From the NCBI GenBank assembly GCA_947623455.1, contig OX392533.1, positions 30,564,229-30,628,228 of the forward strand: a DNA stretch of 64,000 nucleotides, read 5' to 3'. Position 1 is the stretch's first letter; each line of letters begins with the position of its first letter. This DNA is from Mimachlamys varia (taxonomy: Eukaryota; Mollusca; Bivalvia; Pectinida; Pectinidae). A program made the translations under genes and the position numbers. Of the stretch, positions 21,650-35,800 are shown in pieces. A model generated the notes under the pieces. The model had not been told where the DNA came from. It worked only from the letters and a program-made list of their open reading frames with translations, and did not search any database.

Positions 21650-23040
21650 ATCAGAGAATACCAAAGCGTCAACTAAACCATAAAGCGATTAAACCAGAGG
21701 CAAAATAGGAACAAAAGAAAGATCTCCATCGAGACTCTCGTAAAAGCACAAGGGAAGAAGACCAGGTGTTCCAGGAGAGTAAGCGTCTTCTGCTTCATCG
21801 ACGACACCCGCCATGTAAATCTTTGTCACATCCAAGTAAACACCAAGTTCTCAAAACGAGAACCGAGTATCATTGTAAATCACAACAAGTAAGCACACTA
21901 ATGAGCATACTCAAAATCGTCCATCTTCATATCAATGAAAGATACAGAATATTTCTCAATGAGACAAAGATGGCGACCATAAAACTTGCCAATACTACTG
22001 ATCAACCTACATCTCTTGAATCATTGTGTTGTTTGTTTGTCAGCAGTCGACATCGATCACGAAAACCACGATACCTAGATCAAGTCCTAGAATATCGAAT
22101 CAACTTCGACATGTAAACACCATAGGTTAAAAAACATGGATGCTACTATCAAGAAATGGAAAGTTCTTGATCGGTTTATCGTATAGCTTAGTAGTTAGCT
22201 ATCTGTGTTGGTCGTAGGTTAAGTAGAGATCGAGGTAAGCAGCTGATGAAGAAGAGTATGTTGTGTCCTTTATTTCAAGTTCAGAAGGGTATATGCGATC
22301 GATGTTGTCAGCAAACTTATTGTTGTTTATAGACAATACATCGTCGATGTATCTGAAAATTAAATTAAAAGATTTGGCAAAATTTGTGTTACCTGTCCTG
22401 ATTAGCTCTTCCACAAATTCAGCCTCGTATGAAAATAAAAACAAGTCAGCTAAGAGTGGGGCACAGTGTGTTCCCATGGGAATGCCAACCTTCTGCTGGA
22501 AAATCTTTCCTCTGAACTCAACAAAAACATTGTCGACCAGGAATTCAATCATCCTTACTATATCGTCTTCAGTATATTTCCCCTTAGCTTTTGTCGTGGT
22601 TTTCACAACATATGCTCTAAGATCACTCACTACCATCTATTTGAATCGTCGTCCGCCTTTCCTGGAAAAGAAAGCTCTAATAATGAGAGACCGTTGACGT
22701 TCTTTCAGTTTGATATGCGGAATGGTAGTGTACATGATGGAAAAATCAAGTTTGATTAACGAAACATTTTGGAGAAGGGGATGCTCAAGACTGATCAGAA
22801 GATGTTTTGAGTTTTTCAAAATCAACATCCTATTAATGCCACTTCTGGAGTATACAGTGTCACAATAAGACTGAAGCCCGGTACTAAGAATGGCAGTAAG
22901 AAGTTTTGATAATGGCTTGGTTGAGCAATGAGACGAGCCAGCGACGAAACGTTGCTTATAAGGATCCTTGTGTGGCCTATGTATCCAGTTAGAGAACACT
23001 TATTGAAAGCAATGCTATTCCGTGTTTGTACCAATTTTTA
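21650..23040 (-). mobile_element. Longest copy of a YIDD-type retroelement (family 1), 5' part unclear
   Basis: On the - strand a reverse transcriptase frame (22999 to 22199) is followed by an untranslated tail ending near 21650 in a motif shared by most copies in this window: gagttcggattatggttttg, then ttgacgctttggtattctctg with small changes. Related copies lie at 2020-2449 (+), 2637-2920 (-), 16795-17530 (-), 26690-27589 (+), 28050-28143 (+), 28555-28690 (+), 32755-32889 (+), 40595-41330 (-) and 45195-45220. A shared 3' terminus with variable 5' extent is what target-primed reverse transcription leaves. I cannot define the 5' end. Confidence 0.75.
22199..22999 (-). pseudogene. Reverse transcriptase fragment, Penelope-like or related type, one in-frame stop
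   Basis: 267 codons in one frame, interrupted by a single TAG at 22637-22639 where related proteins usually have Tyr. Visible RT landmarks in order: PYKQRFVAGSS, DFSIMYTTIPH, GIPMGTHCAPLLADLFL and the catalytic box FRYIDDVL (YIDD). The C-terminal end reads YLDLYL near 22199. These motifs fit the reverse transcriptases of Penelope-like and related invertebrate retroelements; I remember the general pattern but cannot confirm the clade. No GIY-YIG endonuclease could be read in the 500 bases downstream. The N-terminal part before PYKQ is broken by frameshifts. Confidence 0.8.
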
Positions 23041-23816
23041 AATCGATATTAGTTGAAACATCTGTTACCTTTAGCTGTTGATGATATATCACACCGTCAT
23101 ATGATTCAAATAGGGGGTAGTTATGACGCGAAAATAGTTCTCGTTTGAACTCACTTACTCCTGAAATTTCATCAATAAACTATTTTAACCATTGAATTGG
23201 AAGAGTGAAAATGTGTCTTTAGGGGCGAATGAGTTTATGATGTGGTAGGCAGAACTAAGACAAAATTTTGAAATCATTATATAGAACAGACTAACTAAAA
23301 ACACCTTATTCGTAAAAATCACCACGTTTCAATCTCGTTTTTTAACTGTTTTTTTTGTTTTATTATTATTATTCTTTTTACAAAATTCAAAATGTACAAT
23401 GAACACATTGCAGTAACTAAATAGTTGATATATTTGCAAAAAAAACATTTTCAAAATAAATTTGATAAATTTGCATACATTCCTTAACATTTCATCATTG
23501 TTTCGACCTAAGTAATGACGTCCAGCGTTCGGGTCAAGGTTTATTGATTAACTTAAGTGTTAAAGTTCCAAGATCATGGCACCACTACTTTGGACTAATT
23601 TCTAATAGTAAATAAAGTATTGATGCAATCAAAGAGACCCGTACCTTTAATGTTACCGAATAGAACGGCGTTGTTAAATTTAAGCGCCCACGCCCAGTCT
23701 TGATTGAAAATTCGTCGTCATTAAGCAGAATTTTAATCAATATATTTATCTGTGTAGCCATTATCCATAAATTTCATTCACACTGTCAATCGTGAGAAAG
23801 GCCACAAACATACAAC
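23041..23816. other. 5' flank of the CAP gene
   Basis: On the - strand 23047-23170 stays open for about 45 codons, preceded by an acceptor-like aaatttcag. It has no recognisable domain and may be a retroelement remnant. The rest should include the CAP gene promoter. A TATA-like atatattta lies near 23738, about 80 bases before the start codon. Confidence 0.35.
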
Positions 23817-26800
23817 ATGGAAGTTTATACCGTGATTTGCCTTCTGCTCTGTAAGTATAATATAAAAAGAAAAACATTTATTGTTATAAGACTAAGTTGC
23901 AATTTTCAACTAAAATCAGTTATTATTCCTAGAAATTACTTGTTTACTTTTCTTAGTCATGTCATCTGAAAAAGACACTTTTAGCGAAAAAATATCGTCA
24001 CTGTCTGTTCATTGATTTTATACTTGTAGGCGATCTTAACATGAAAATGATAAAAGATGAAGTATAGTTGAAATTTTGCCATGCAGAAAATAGAGGATTT
24101 CAATGGTTTGCCGTTTAATATCAAACATATTTCACGAGTATTGCAGATTTTTTTTTATATTTTCACTTTGCGTAGCAAGAGTCAAAATATGAAAAAAAAC
24201 AGCCATACAGGTAAAATATATTAGATACCAAACGGCAAACCATTGAATTTTCTTTTTATTACATTTCGAAAGAGACCTTAAAATACTTTTATTATTTTCC
24301 CCCTTTACTGGCCTACTGGAAAGTAGCTAGGCCTAATCCGTCGAAATCACAACCGACCCACAGCTGATTGGGATAAGTTGATCGGAAAAGTTGAACAATT
24401 CTCATCTTCTAATTCATTACTGATTAAATCCTGCAGCAGTTTCTCATTAATATCTACTGCTGTTGCCATTTCGTCAAGATCATCTTTCCCCAATAGACAA
24501 GTTCTAGAAAACGCCATCAATGCCGAGCTTCCAATGCCAGAGGACAATGGGGGAGTTCGATTCGATCAAGGAGAACAACTCATACAACAGTTCCGGTGTA
24601 ACGTGAAAAAATTGGTGGAAAACTACCAACCGGTGAAATCTACGGCTGGTCAATTTTTCACAGGACGGATTATAGAAATATCGAGTGGGGTCAGTTTTGC
24701 AGATTTTAGAAGGCCGTGTAAGACTTCTTCTGTGAAATAAAGACTCTGGGCAATTTTTGCCACGTAGAATAATGACCCCAGGTAGTTTTTTGATGCCGGG
24801 TCACTTTTTCACGTTACACTGATAAAACCTTATATTTTCACTGCAAAATCTTGTATTACTGAAGTGAAAAAATAAGTTTTATCAGTTTGATAATTTTCCA
24901 AATTTCACAAGCAAAACTGTAAGAAAAACAAAATGTAGCTTTCTTTTGTTTTTGTTTTACTAAATAGATAGGTTTCACTATATGTATCAAGAGAGGAATA
25001 TAAAGCTATTTTTTGTTGCTTTTTAGTTTGGATAAGTAAATTTTTATAATATTAATTTAGCTATGTTTTCAGTTTTGGGAAATGGTCTCTGTCAAAGACT
25101 TCGGAGAAATGATATTAGACGGATACTACGTCGACACAACTTCCATAGAGAACAGATTGCTAAAGGGGTTTATAATATTGATGCGGCAAATATGAAGAAA
25201 ATGGTAAGTGTTTTATGTTATCTTAAGAGAGATTGTGATACATAAAATATTTCGCCATGTTTGTTATTTAGTTATAAAGGTGGCAGATACGAAAAAGTCT
25301 GCGATTGTGCGACACAGAAATGTAGGACATATATTAAATAGAATTCAGCTAGTCGGTGGTTAAAACAACACATAGATACTGGTTTTTGTTTTGTTTTGTT
25401 TTTTTCAAAGAAGTTAGTGAAATATGACGTTAAACTACATATATACTGCACCTTTAAAATTCAGTAATAGATAAAATTGCATTATACAGCTGTTTCGTCC
25501 TTCTTGGACTCGTCAGTGATGCTAGGTGCCCAAAGGTGGTAATCTAGAAATTCTGAAATAATGTAAGAGGGGAAGCGTCAGGTGCGAAAAATTCCTTTAA
25601 TTTCAAATCGTAGACTACGAAATACAGGCTAAGGAATACAGGTGACAGATGCAAATAGTTTCTTGAATTTGTGACTTATATATACACATGACAGATAAAA
25701 CAAATCTGCGAGATGTCGGTGTCAGAATGCATGAGTTTAGGTGGTCCAAATTTAAAGCCAGAATGTCATGAGATGAATTTATCTGACTCATTTATCACAA
25801 AAACAAATAACTTTTATTTCAGACATGGAGTACTTTCCTTCAGAAAAGGACAAGCAGAATTTTGAGTTGTGATATGTTGACAAACGATCGATACTGGGAC
25901 GTAGACATTAACCTCGGCCAGGTCTACGGTAGACGCTATCAACAAGTGATTCAAGGATGGTTTAACGAGATCGAGTTCTTCCGCCCGGAATACCAGATGT
26001 GTCTCGGGTCACGGAAGTGTGTTCATCTACTGAAGGTGAGAAAAAATACAAGATCCGAAAATATGCTCGTTCGTAAGAATTTACCATCGCCATAATATGT
26101 AAATATGATTGAAGCCTGCAACAATGTATCGTATCGTATTGTATCGCATAGAATCGTGATACGTTTTCCTAACAATAAAAATAATCATTTTTTAATAAAC
26201 TCAGATATCGTTCACTTTGTCAAAAACACTTATCATCTTGCAAAGATTTATTACGAAGGTATCTATAATCAAGGTTTATGACAATTCTGCACACAATCAT
26301 TGCGATTTTGACTTTCTAAACAGATATTGGTATCGTCAAACGTATAATATCCTGAGCATCGTTCCACGATATGTATGTGAAATGAAAAATTGAATAAGAT
26401 CATTTCAAATGCAGAAATAGCAATTATTTGTTAAAACTTTCTTTTCATTTCGATAATAATATTTGGGGACTTCCTTTTATTTCAATAATAACATTTTGGG
26501 ACTGTGTTTTATATTTTGAACCTGATCAATTGCTCTTGTTACAATAATTGAGAGTTATCTCTCTTCCCACGTGTATTTGCGCAGAATGTGAATAGCTGTA
26601 GCCATTTTTTTGTGTAATGAGTATTGAGAGGAAAATACAATACCTTATTTCCTATTACATGCAATCTCTATGTATCTAAAGAGGACAGAGGACTGACTGC
26701 CCACTACCATACCTCATACTAAACTGAAAGAACGTCTCAGATCTCTCGTTATGAGAACTTTCCTTAGCAAAAAAGGCGGATGACGATACAAATATATGGT

Positions 26801-29800
26801 AGTAAGCTATCTTGGAGCATACTTTGTGAAAAATGCAACAAAAGCTAGGATCAAATATAGTACGAATGATAAACAACAATAAGTTTGCTGACCCCATCGA
26901 TCGTATATACCCTTCTGAACTTGAAATAAAGAACACAACAGACTCTTCTACATCAGCTTCTTACCTTGATCTCTACTTAAACTATGAGCAAAATGGACAG
27001 CTTGCTACTAAGCAATACGATAAATGCGACAAGTTCATTTTTTCGATCATGAACTTCCCATTTCTTGATAGTAAAATACCTGCTTCCCCTACATTGTACC
27101 TATGGTTTTTACATGTCGCAGTTGATTCGTTATTCTATGGCTTGCTCTAAATATCATGGTTTCCATGATCGATGTCGACTGCTGACAAACAAACAACACT
27201 GTGGGATTCGACAGATGCAGGTTGATCAGAACTATGGGCAAGTTTTATAGTCGCCATCTTTGTTTAATTGTGAAATATTCTGTATCTTTGTGTGATATGA
27301 AGATTGACATTTTTGAGTATGCTCATTAATGAGCTTACGTGTTGCGATTGGCAATGATGATTCGGTTCTCATTTTGAGGACTTGATGTATACTTGGATGT
27401 GACCAAGATTTAAATTGCAGGTGTCGTCGATGAAGCAGAAAACACTTGCTTTTCTGGATAACCTAGTCTTATCATCTTGTTCTTTTACAATGGTCTACAA
27501 GTAGAGTTTTCCTTGGTTCATATGTTGCCCCTACCTTAATCGATGTTGAGTTCGGATTATCTTTTTGTTGACGCTTTAATATATTCTGATTTTTTATTTA
27601 AATATATATGGGTTTTTTTTGTCATATCACTTTTGAGTTTTTTCCGGCCATGAATTTAGCTTATTTTGATTTTTTTTTATGGTACGCATCTTTATTCAAT
27701 TAGTAGATCATGCTTGCAATTTTTATTTTTCAGATTATCAATGCAAATAATGATCAGGTTGGATGTTCTATGAAACGATGTTCCTCTAACAGAAAAGTAT
27801 TTGGATGTCTATACAGAGGAAGGTATGACGATTTTTTTCAAAACTTATTTCCCATTTTACTTCACGCATTTTTGACGTTAATGCCAACTAATTTCAATAA
27901 AACTGGAACGAACAGAATAAAAAAAGTGTATACAACTATTTCATTTTCATTTCAATCACAACGCACTTTTAGTCGATTCCTCAATTAGCAAACAAAAATG
28001 GTAGCTATGAAGGTAAATATAATTATATATAACTCTCTCGCTTACTCTCCTTGAACACGGGGTCTTTTGTAAATATTTCCTTTGTTTATATTTTGCAACT
28101 GGTTTAATCGATGAGTTCTGATTATGATTTTGTTGACGCTTTGTTTTTTTATTTGTTTTTTGTTGGGGTTTTTTTTTGCTTGTTTTTTTAATATACATTA
28201 TAATGTAAATAAAAAACAAAATACAATGTGAAATGTAGGGACGATCAACAATGTTTATGCAAAAGTGTAGCTTACACATGTAAGGAAAATGATGCAATTT
28301 TAATTTGAGGTCCCCCGTTTGGATACTTATAGACTTTAGCTAAATGTGCTGTTTGTTTTTAAACAAAAAGGGGCAACAACAATTCCATTTCATGTCCTGT
28401 AACTGAACGAACTAAGGTTATCACCGTCTCGGCTTAGATTATATAACAACCCGAACGAGGAGTAAGAGTGTTAGGATGTTATAGAATTTTAACATCCTTC
28501 AGCTGCAACAGTTCTCAATTTGATGACGTGACATTTACGTGGATGAGACTTAGATTAACAAGACGGGTAACGGCAATGAAGCAGAGGACGCTTACTCTGC
28601 CGGAACACCTGGTCTGATTTTCATGTACTTTTTAAAGGGTTCCGTGCAAATGTTTCTTTTGTTCCTGTTCTGTTTTTTTCTTAATTTGTCATCGACGGAG
28701 ATCTCACTCAGTGACTGGTTAAGATAAAAGGAATCAATATAGTGTTATGAACGCGATATAGTCACGTTTATCATAGTGTAGAATAAAGTTTGAGACAAGT
28801 TACTAATATTCTCTCCAGGAAGTATTTAACGGTAGACATTATCTCGGTAACTGTACCAGGACATCATTATTGTCTACCATAACCTTATCCCTTGTATCAA
28901 TATTGCATACAGAAATTATAGAAACTTATGATTTCTATCTCACGAAACAGGTCTATAATTCTGTTTTTAAAGTTGCATCACATGTGTGTGTTTGTGTATA
29001 TTACGTCATCTTTTAACATACAAGGTGACACTGCGGGCTAGTTTGTTTTTGTTCCCTAGACTTCTTTTAATTTTGATGGACACAGTTATCTATTTTAAGT
29101 AGTTATAAGGTTCATGACACAAACATTTAAGAAAAATTATGTTTAGCATTTTTTTTCAATTTCTTCATTTATTCAACTTATTGCGATTTCCAGCTTGCTT
29201 CTAGCTCCATTATATAGAGATTAAGTAAAAAGACAATTACACGGAGTTTGAGACACCTAGCAGTAATCTAAGGGAGACAACTTTTAAAGTACAGTACTTA
29301 GGCATGTTTAAATGTTGTACAGGATATCATTCATATGATTATTTTGTGAATGTTCTGTACGTTTCAGATAACACCTTTCTAAATCTGTATTTGTCGTGAG
29401 ATAATTCATTATATGTTAAGACCGTTTTCCTTTATGCTGAAATACCGTTTCATCCACCATTGCCCATGCCGTTGTGGTCACAAATCTATAAAGTATAAAG
29501 ATTTAGGTCACTTGATTTGTTTTTTATGGCTCCTCAAAGTTGTACCTTTCAGAAGCTAAGTGTTGGTAAAATGTGCATGTTATGTAAAATATTAGTAATT
29601 AATGATAGTCACCGTAAAGAATATATTCATGGCATGATTGTGACAAAAAAAATCATGTTTCCATCGCGCCATTTGGCTGTTTTATTGAAGAAACAATCTC
29701 AAAAATGCCATTTTCGATGATAACATTTTAGACACAAAAACTGTGTTTTATGGGCGTTAGATGCAAACCAATTTTTATCACAATCTAAACAGTACGTAAT

Positions 29801-32800
29801 ATGCTATTGATGAGAGGAAAAATCTTCAAAATGTAAGTGGTGGAACATTTTCAAATCTTGGGTTGAATTTGTCTATGGTTGAATTGCCAATTTTCGACTT
29901 TCTTTAGATAATTAACAAAAACACGAGAGTATTTGCTCGGTATGTTGAGAATATTTACACAGATATGAAAAAAGTGAGAGAAACACTTTTTCATAAAAAA
30001 AATCCAAGATGGCTACTTCACAAGTCTCCGTGGTTGAAGACATTGGCTGACAAATAGACAGAACAACAAACAAAATGTGTTCCTTATGATTTTGGCTAGT
30101 TGTCGCATTTACGGGAGTGTTCATAGCTACGGGCGATTGTATAATACCTATATTTATCAGTTTGGTTAGTCACATGGTAACGGGGATCTTTCATATCGAG
30201 CCCCAAACACATTTCGACTTATGCACTCTGTTACCGCATGGAAAAATATTTCAAGTTTTGTCGGAATTTCTTCACCTGTGGATGTAATGGTCGAGGGTTT
30301 TCCAGCGCCCTGTAATACCCAAGGTAGTACAAGATACTGGAGATGTGCGCACTCATTCCCATCGTTCTCTCTCCAACTTGGCACTGGCAGTAGTAGTCCT
30401 TTATTGGGGCCTCATCATCGGGTGAAACGGTGAACCGTATCCAAACGTTATATTTCTTCAGCTTTTGTGTCGCGAATGTATTTGACATCGGAGAAGGTCT
30501 GGGGAGTGCTGGTAAAGCCACACCTCATAGTCTCCGTCATCACTTAAATGTTCGGCGATGTAACCAGGAGCCAGAGATATCTGATACGTTCCACACGTAA
30601 TGGTTCTCAAGTAATCCACACGATCAGAAAATTCAGAAGAGGAATACTTGAGATAGAACAGTATTCATGTATCAGGGTGTCCTCAGTGTAAATCTTTATA
30701 TCGATACTGTTTATTTAGTCGTTAGATATCATAAAGCTGTCATGAAAATATCCGCTCGGATATTCAATATACAATTTTGTATATAATAAGCTATATAATA
30801 GGGTTTCAGACAAGGTTGATACTCATTTCCCCTTTTCTTTAAAATTTACAACCACATTCAGGCGCCGATATGAGAACGTTCCACCACGTGGAATTAGCTG
30901 ATGTTTGGTACATATATGAAACAAGTAAAGCTCTATCCGATTTTCTGATGGAAATTTGCATCCAAAACTATATAACGGGAGAAAATTGCATTTTTATGGC
31001 ATTTTTCTTCATAATTGTGTCTCTGCTAGTGTATTTTCATCCAAGAATTTTTTTTTTATGTTTTATGAATAAACACGATGTTTTGCAAATATTTATGAAA
31101 AGAAATTTATACTATGTTGCGAATTACAATTTCGAGATATTCTTCTTTCATTTAATAACCTTATGTCTTTGTACTCAAAATGACAACTTTATAAAGATAC
31201 ATTTTCACTATAAATCATGAATCTGGGTGTCGGAAAGGTGTAAAATTATTCTTCCGAAAAAAAAAACTGTAGTTGAGCTAGATAAGAAATTATACGGGGG
31301 CAGGCTCCTATGGAGAATTAACATTACTGGAAACAGGCCCTTTCTATTTTGATTAGGTTCTTGGGGGATCACTAATTAACCTTAATTGGCGACCTACCTG
31401 GTTTGTGCTATCACTCAAGCTTGACTTTTTTCCAGATATCATTTTTAATTTTTGAACCCCAAAAAGTACCTGCACGATATAAGCGAGTGCGCAATATAAG
31501 CGAGTGCGCATTATATGCGCAAAATTATGTTAGTTAGGTTATTGGCGACTGGAAACTAAAGAAGAATCAATTTAATTGGCTCTGATTCCAACTATCCTTA
31601 TGATACTATGAGCATGACTTTAATGGTCTTTTCTATTTTCTATCCTCTTTCAGAGTATACTGCCATCAAATCCTAATCGATTATACTGATGAAAGGGGGG
31701 TAATTTCAATAATTGTTGTAGACGACTGCAAAAAATAGCTCGAAAGTCTTCAAAGCACAAAAAAAGTTGACACCATTTCTATCGATAATTTGAGTATGGA
31801 TAATATGAATATTTAATAATAAAAAAAGTTATGCAAATCCAGCATCTTCGGATATAGTTAATAATTATTAATACATAATTACATATCAACTGTTGCTGTG
31901 GTTGTTTGTTTTTGTTTTTTTATATACTATTTATTTACCAAGGTTTTTTTTCTTATTTTAGCACAGAATCGTTTTCAACATATCCACTATACAGACCTGG
32001 CATAGCCTGTACAAAATGTGAAGGAGATTCGTCTTTTTGTGAAAACGGTTTATGTGGTAAGATATTTCACATTAATTATTTTTTACATGGATATTAAAAA
32101 TATTAAATTTAAAAAGTACATATTATTACACAAAAAATATTATTTCATTGATACGTAATCCCGTTTTCTTTTGTTTTAATAGTGCCTTGTGACTCGGATC
32201 AAAGTACATGCGGTATGTATGCTATAAACCTCCCAAGCAATGCCAATAAGAAATGATATTCTTGATTAAAAATGTAATCATTTTGACTACTTTTAACAAG
32301 GTTATATTTAAAATCCCAATGCCAATGCAAAAACCTGTATTGAAATATGTTTTTTCCGCCATGACTTGAGGTCACTATATACCACCACAATACACGAGAC
32401 GGGTATTATTAATTAAGGGGAAGCTATTGTATGTAGGACACACTACAGTACAGTGGAACATGGATTGTTTAAATGAATTTTTACAAAACATTCTACGGAT
32501 TATATTTTTTTATTATTGGAGGTTTTTGAAAATGTATTGAGATGAATTAGTTTTTTTCAGACTGCCGGAAAACTTGTTATAAACCACATATAGGATCAGG
32601 TCAGCTGAATAACACTTCGTGTCAATGTGAGTGTCAATATGGAATGGGACCTAACTGTGATGGTAAGTACTCCTTTTCCTTTTTCATTAGCATTTTTATA
32701 AAAATTGAGGGACATTATTCTCAATTTTATGCTTGTCACTTTTATCAATTTATGCGGAACACCTGGTCTTATTCTGTTGTGCTTTTACGAGAGTCTCCGT

Positions 32801-35800
32801 GTAAATCTTTCCTTTGTTCCTATTCTCCCTCTAGTTTAATCGATTTTGAGTTCGCATTATGGTTTTGTTGACGCTTTGTTATTCTCTGATTTTTGTTTGT
32901 ATAAATACATATGGATTACAAACATTTTCTATGTTGTCCACATCCAGGATGCATGTCGGAAAATATCATTTAATCCTTCTATTTACATTTAAAACTGTTC
33001 ATTATTTAGAACTAAATAAATATATTACGATATATTTTCGATACTAATGTGCCAGTGACGTCAGTGCAAACGAGATAACTGGAACATCCCAACGTCACCA
33101 AAATGTTTGTTTTTTATGTTAGTCACTTGTAATCTGAAGCCGGAAAAGAAAAATTAAATTATCAAAATGGGACCGTGCTACTCTTCAATACGGAAATAAA
33201 TCCGCGATTTGCGAAAAAAAAAACATGAAAACATTGAAAGTAGTGCTTGTCTTTTAAACTCACCCCCCACCCCCCTCTAAATCCTAGACATTCCCAGCAT
33301 CATTGACATCCCTAAAATCACTTACAAAATGTTTTATTTTTTATCAATGTTTTACCTAACAACACACTTACAGTCCCCTGCCGTCTAAGCTACATATATC
33401 TTGATAGCAATGAACAGATGTGTCATTTTAACAATCGTTTAACTGTTTTATAAAGCTGATGATGAAATGAAAGTATGGTGACCTTTTGACCCAAAACTCA
33501 ATCCCATTCTATATTACCCGATAAGCTTACATTTTATAAAGCTACAACCAAATCAATCAATCCTTTCTGAAGTTATCATCAGTAAATTAAAATTTGACAA
33601 TAACTATCCGATATAAGCAACAGTTACCTTTGGAGTTGACAAGTCGACCCTAAACTCAATCCCACACTGTTATACCTCATAAGAAAACATTGTAGGAAGT
33701 TTGCACAAAATCCAATCCTTTCTGAAATTATCATCTGGAAACCAAGAATCAATTAAACAATATCTATTTTTAGCAACAGGGACCTTTGAAGATGACCTTT
33801 CGACCCCAAACTCAATCCTACACTGTATTACTTTATTAGCTAGCATTGTATGAAGTTTACACCAAATTCATCAACCCTTTCTGAAGTTATCGTCTGGAAC
33901 GAAAATTTGACAGAAAAGATCTATTTGTAGCAACTGTGACGTTTGTAGGTGACCATTCGACCCCAAACTCAATCCCACTCTGTATTACCTCATTAGCTAA
34001 CATTATATGAAACCTTTCTGGTGTTTTCACCTGGAAACCAACATACGGGCGGACGGACGGACGGACAGACAGACACTATAGTCCGCTCCAATTTCACAGG
34101 CTGGGGACTAAAAAACTGCTTGAATAAAACAATCCCTACTTAATCAGAATGGTTGATTAGGTTGCGCAATAGATACAGCAATCAAGGGTCGCCTGCTAAA
34201 CCAGATGTTTCTCCGGTTACCATAATTACTCCCACAATAACATATCCGCGTGTATCATAACTGTAAAATTAATAAAGGTATTTACTTAATAATGGCTTCA
34301 TGAAAACACTACTCGTTTCGAATACGTTAATATCGGGTGGATAAATGATACACGATTATTGGTGTAGCAAACACGTGAACTCCATTCGGTATACTTTCAG
34401 TAATACGAGTTGCGGTGGGTGGGGGCATTTTAACAAAAGATGAACTGTACTAAACTAAACAGAAACCCAGAGTCGAATAGGAGGGCTCCAGTGGGATACT
34501 GTTGTTCGTATGAAATGCTAGAACAAAGAAAATCAAAATCGAACATTAATTTTGTCGGAGTATATACTGATTCAGAAATTTAATCGCAAGGATTGTGTTG
34601 ACCGTAAACAGTACTTCGTGTTCATAGCAAGCTCATATTCTGAAAAAAGTAGGCCACCTTGATCTGTCTTTTTGTGAAATGTAATTTGTATAATGCTAAC
34701 TACAACATTCTAAATTTTGCATTTTCTACTGCTCCAGTGTCTGCCATCGCTAAATAATAGATTTTAGACAATTTGATTGGCTGAAATGAAAGGATGTCAC
34801 GGACAATCATTTTCATTTTGAAAAGAAGCATAAGTTTGTAATGAGTTTTTTATGACAAAATACGTAAGAATCAAGCAAAGTATGTACAATGGGGACAATT
34901 ATGATCAAACGCAGGTAGATAATAGGGTTGTCGGCTGATTGGTCAAATAATAATTGTTGCTATCCATATGCTTATCCACAGAAGAGTGCCGAAACCCTGA
35001 ACAGTACCAGGGCTGGGATATATGTTCCTTAGTCACACAGCAGGATTGTATCTCTCCTGACCCAGATGAGCGAGCAATGTTGGCGGAATTCTGCCCCGAA
35101 CAGTGTTCCTGTCGTAAGTTTTCGTGAACTCAGACTCATAAACTCATAACTCGTATTTTAAACGAAAACGAAAAACAACAATTTTATATTGTAGTGTAAC
35201 ATGTATTTTGAAATTGCAAAAAATATTGAATCTATAGAAACTATCGTTTTTGTGGGTTTTTTCAGGCAAGGGAACACGAATGAATATCTTAAAATCACTG
35301 AATCATAAATTTTGATAATAAACGATATCTATCAATTATGGACCTTTGGTGAGGGCAACATGGTGTTATACCAACGTGGTAGAATAAAATATTAACAGAG
35401 GGTAAATTATGAAACTAGATCGCAAAATACCGAAAACGCATTATATCTTGATAAAGCATGAAATACAGTGGGGCACTGTGACATCACAATGAGTATAACG
35501 TCACGAACGCAATATTGACTTGGTGTTTCTAAAAAAAGAAACATCAGGTCAATATCACAAAATATGGACCTCCACGTCACCATATTTTAGCCAATGAGAA
35601 TTAATGAATGTCGGACTATTATATCGGATGCTATTGTTTACCAACTGCATCGGGAATGTGGATGAAGAATTTGAAAGTCCACTGGGCCACTTTAACCTTA
35701 AACGTTGTGGTATATTTTGATGGGATTAAGTTTCATTTTTTGTGTGTTTTTTTTTTAATTAATAGCCCTTTTGTAAATGATACATTTTAGGTGTTTACAG

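Noticed and set aside
24347..24740. Open frames on both strands in CAP intron 1
   Set aside because: They overlap each other and a MITE-like element; neither has splice context or a recognised domain.
30862..30890. Possible extra CAP exon after acceptor ttcag at 30862
   Set aside because: Joining it breaks the phase to the next exon; 27822 to 31962 joins directly in frame and gives the expected hinge sequence.
30870..31220. 116-codon + frame in CAP intron 4
   Set aside because: Phe/Ile/Tyr-rich translation of AT-rich intron; no domain or splice context.
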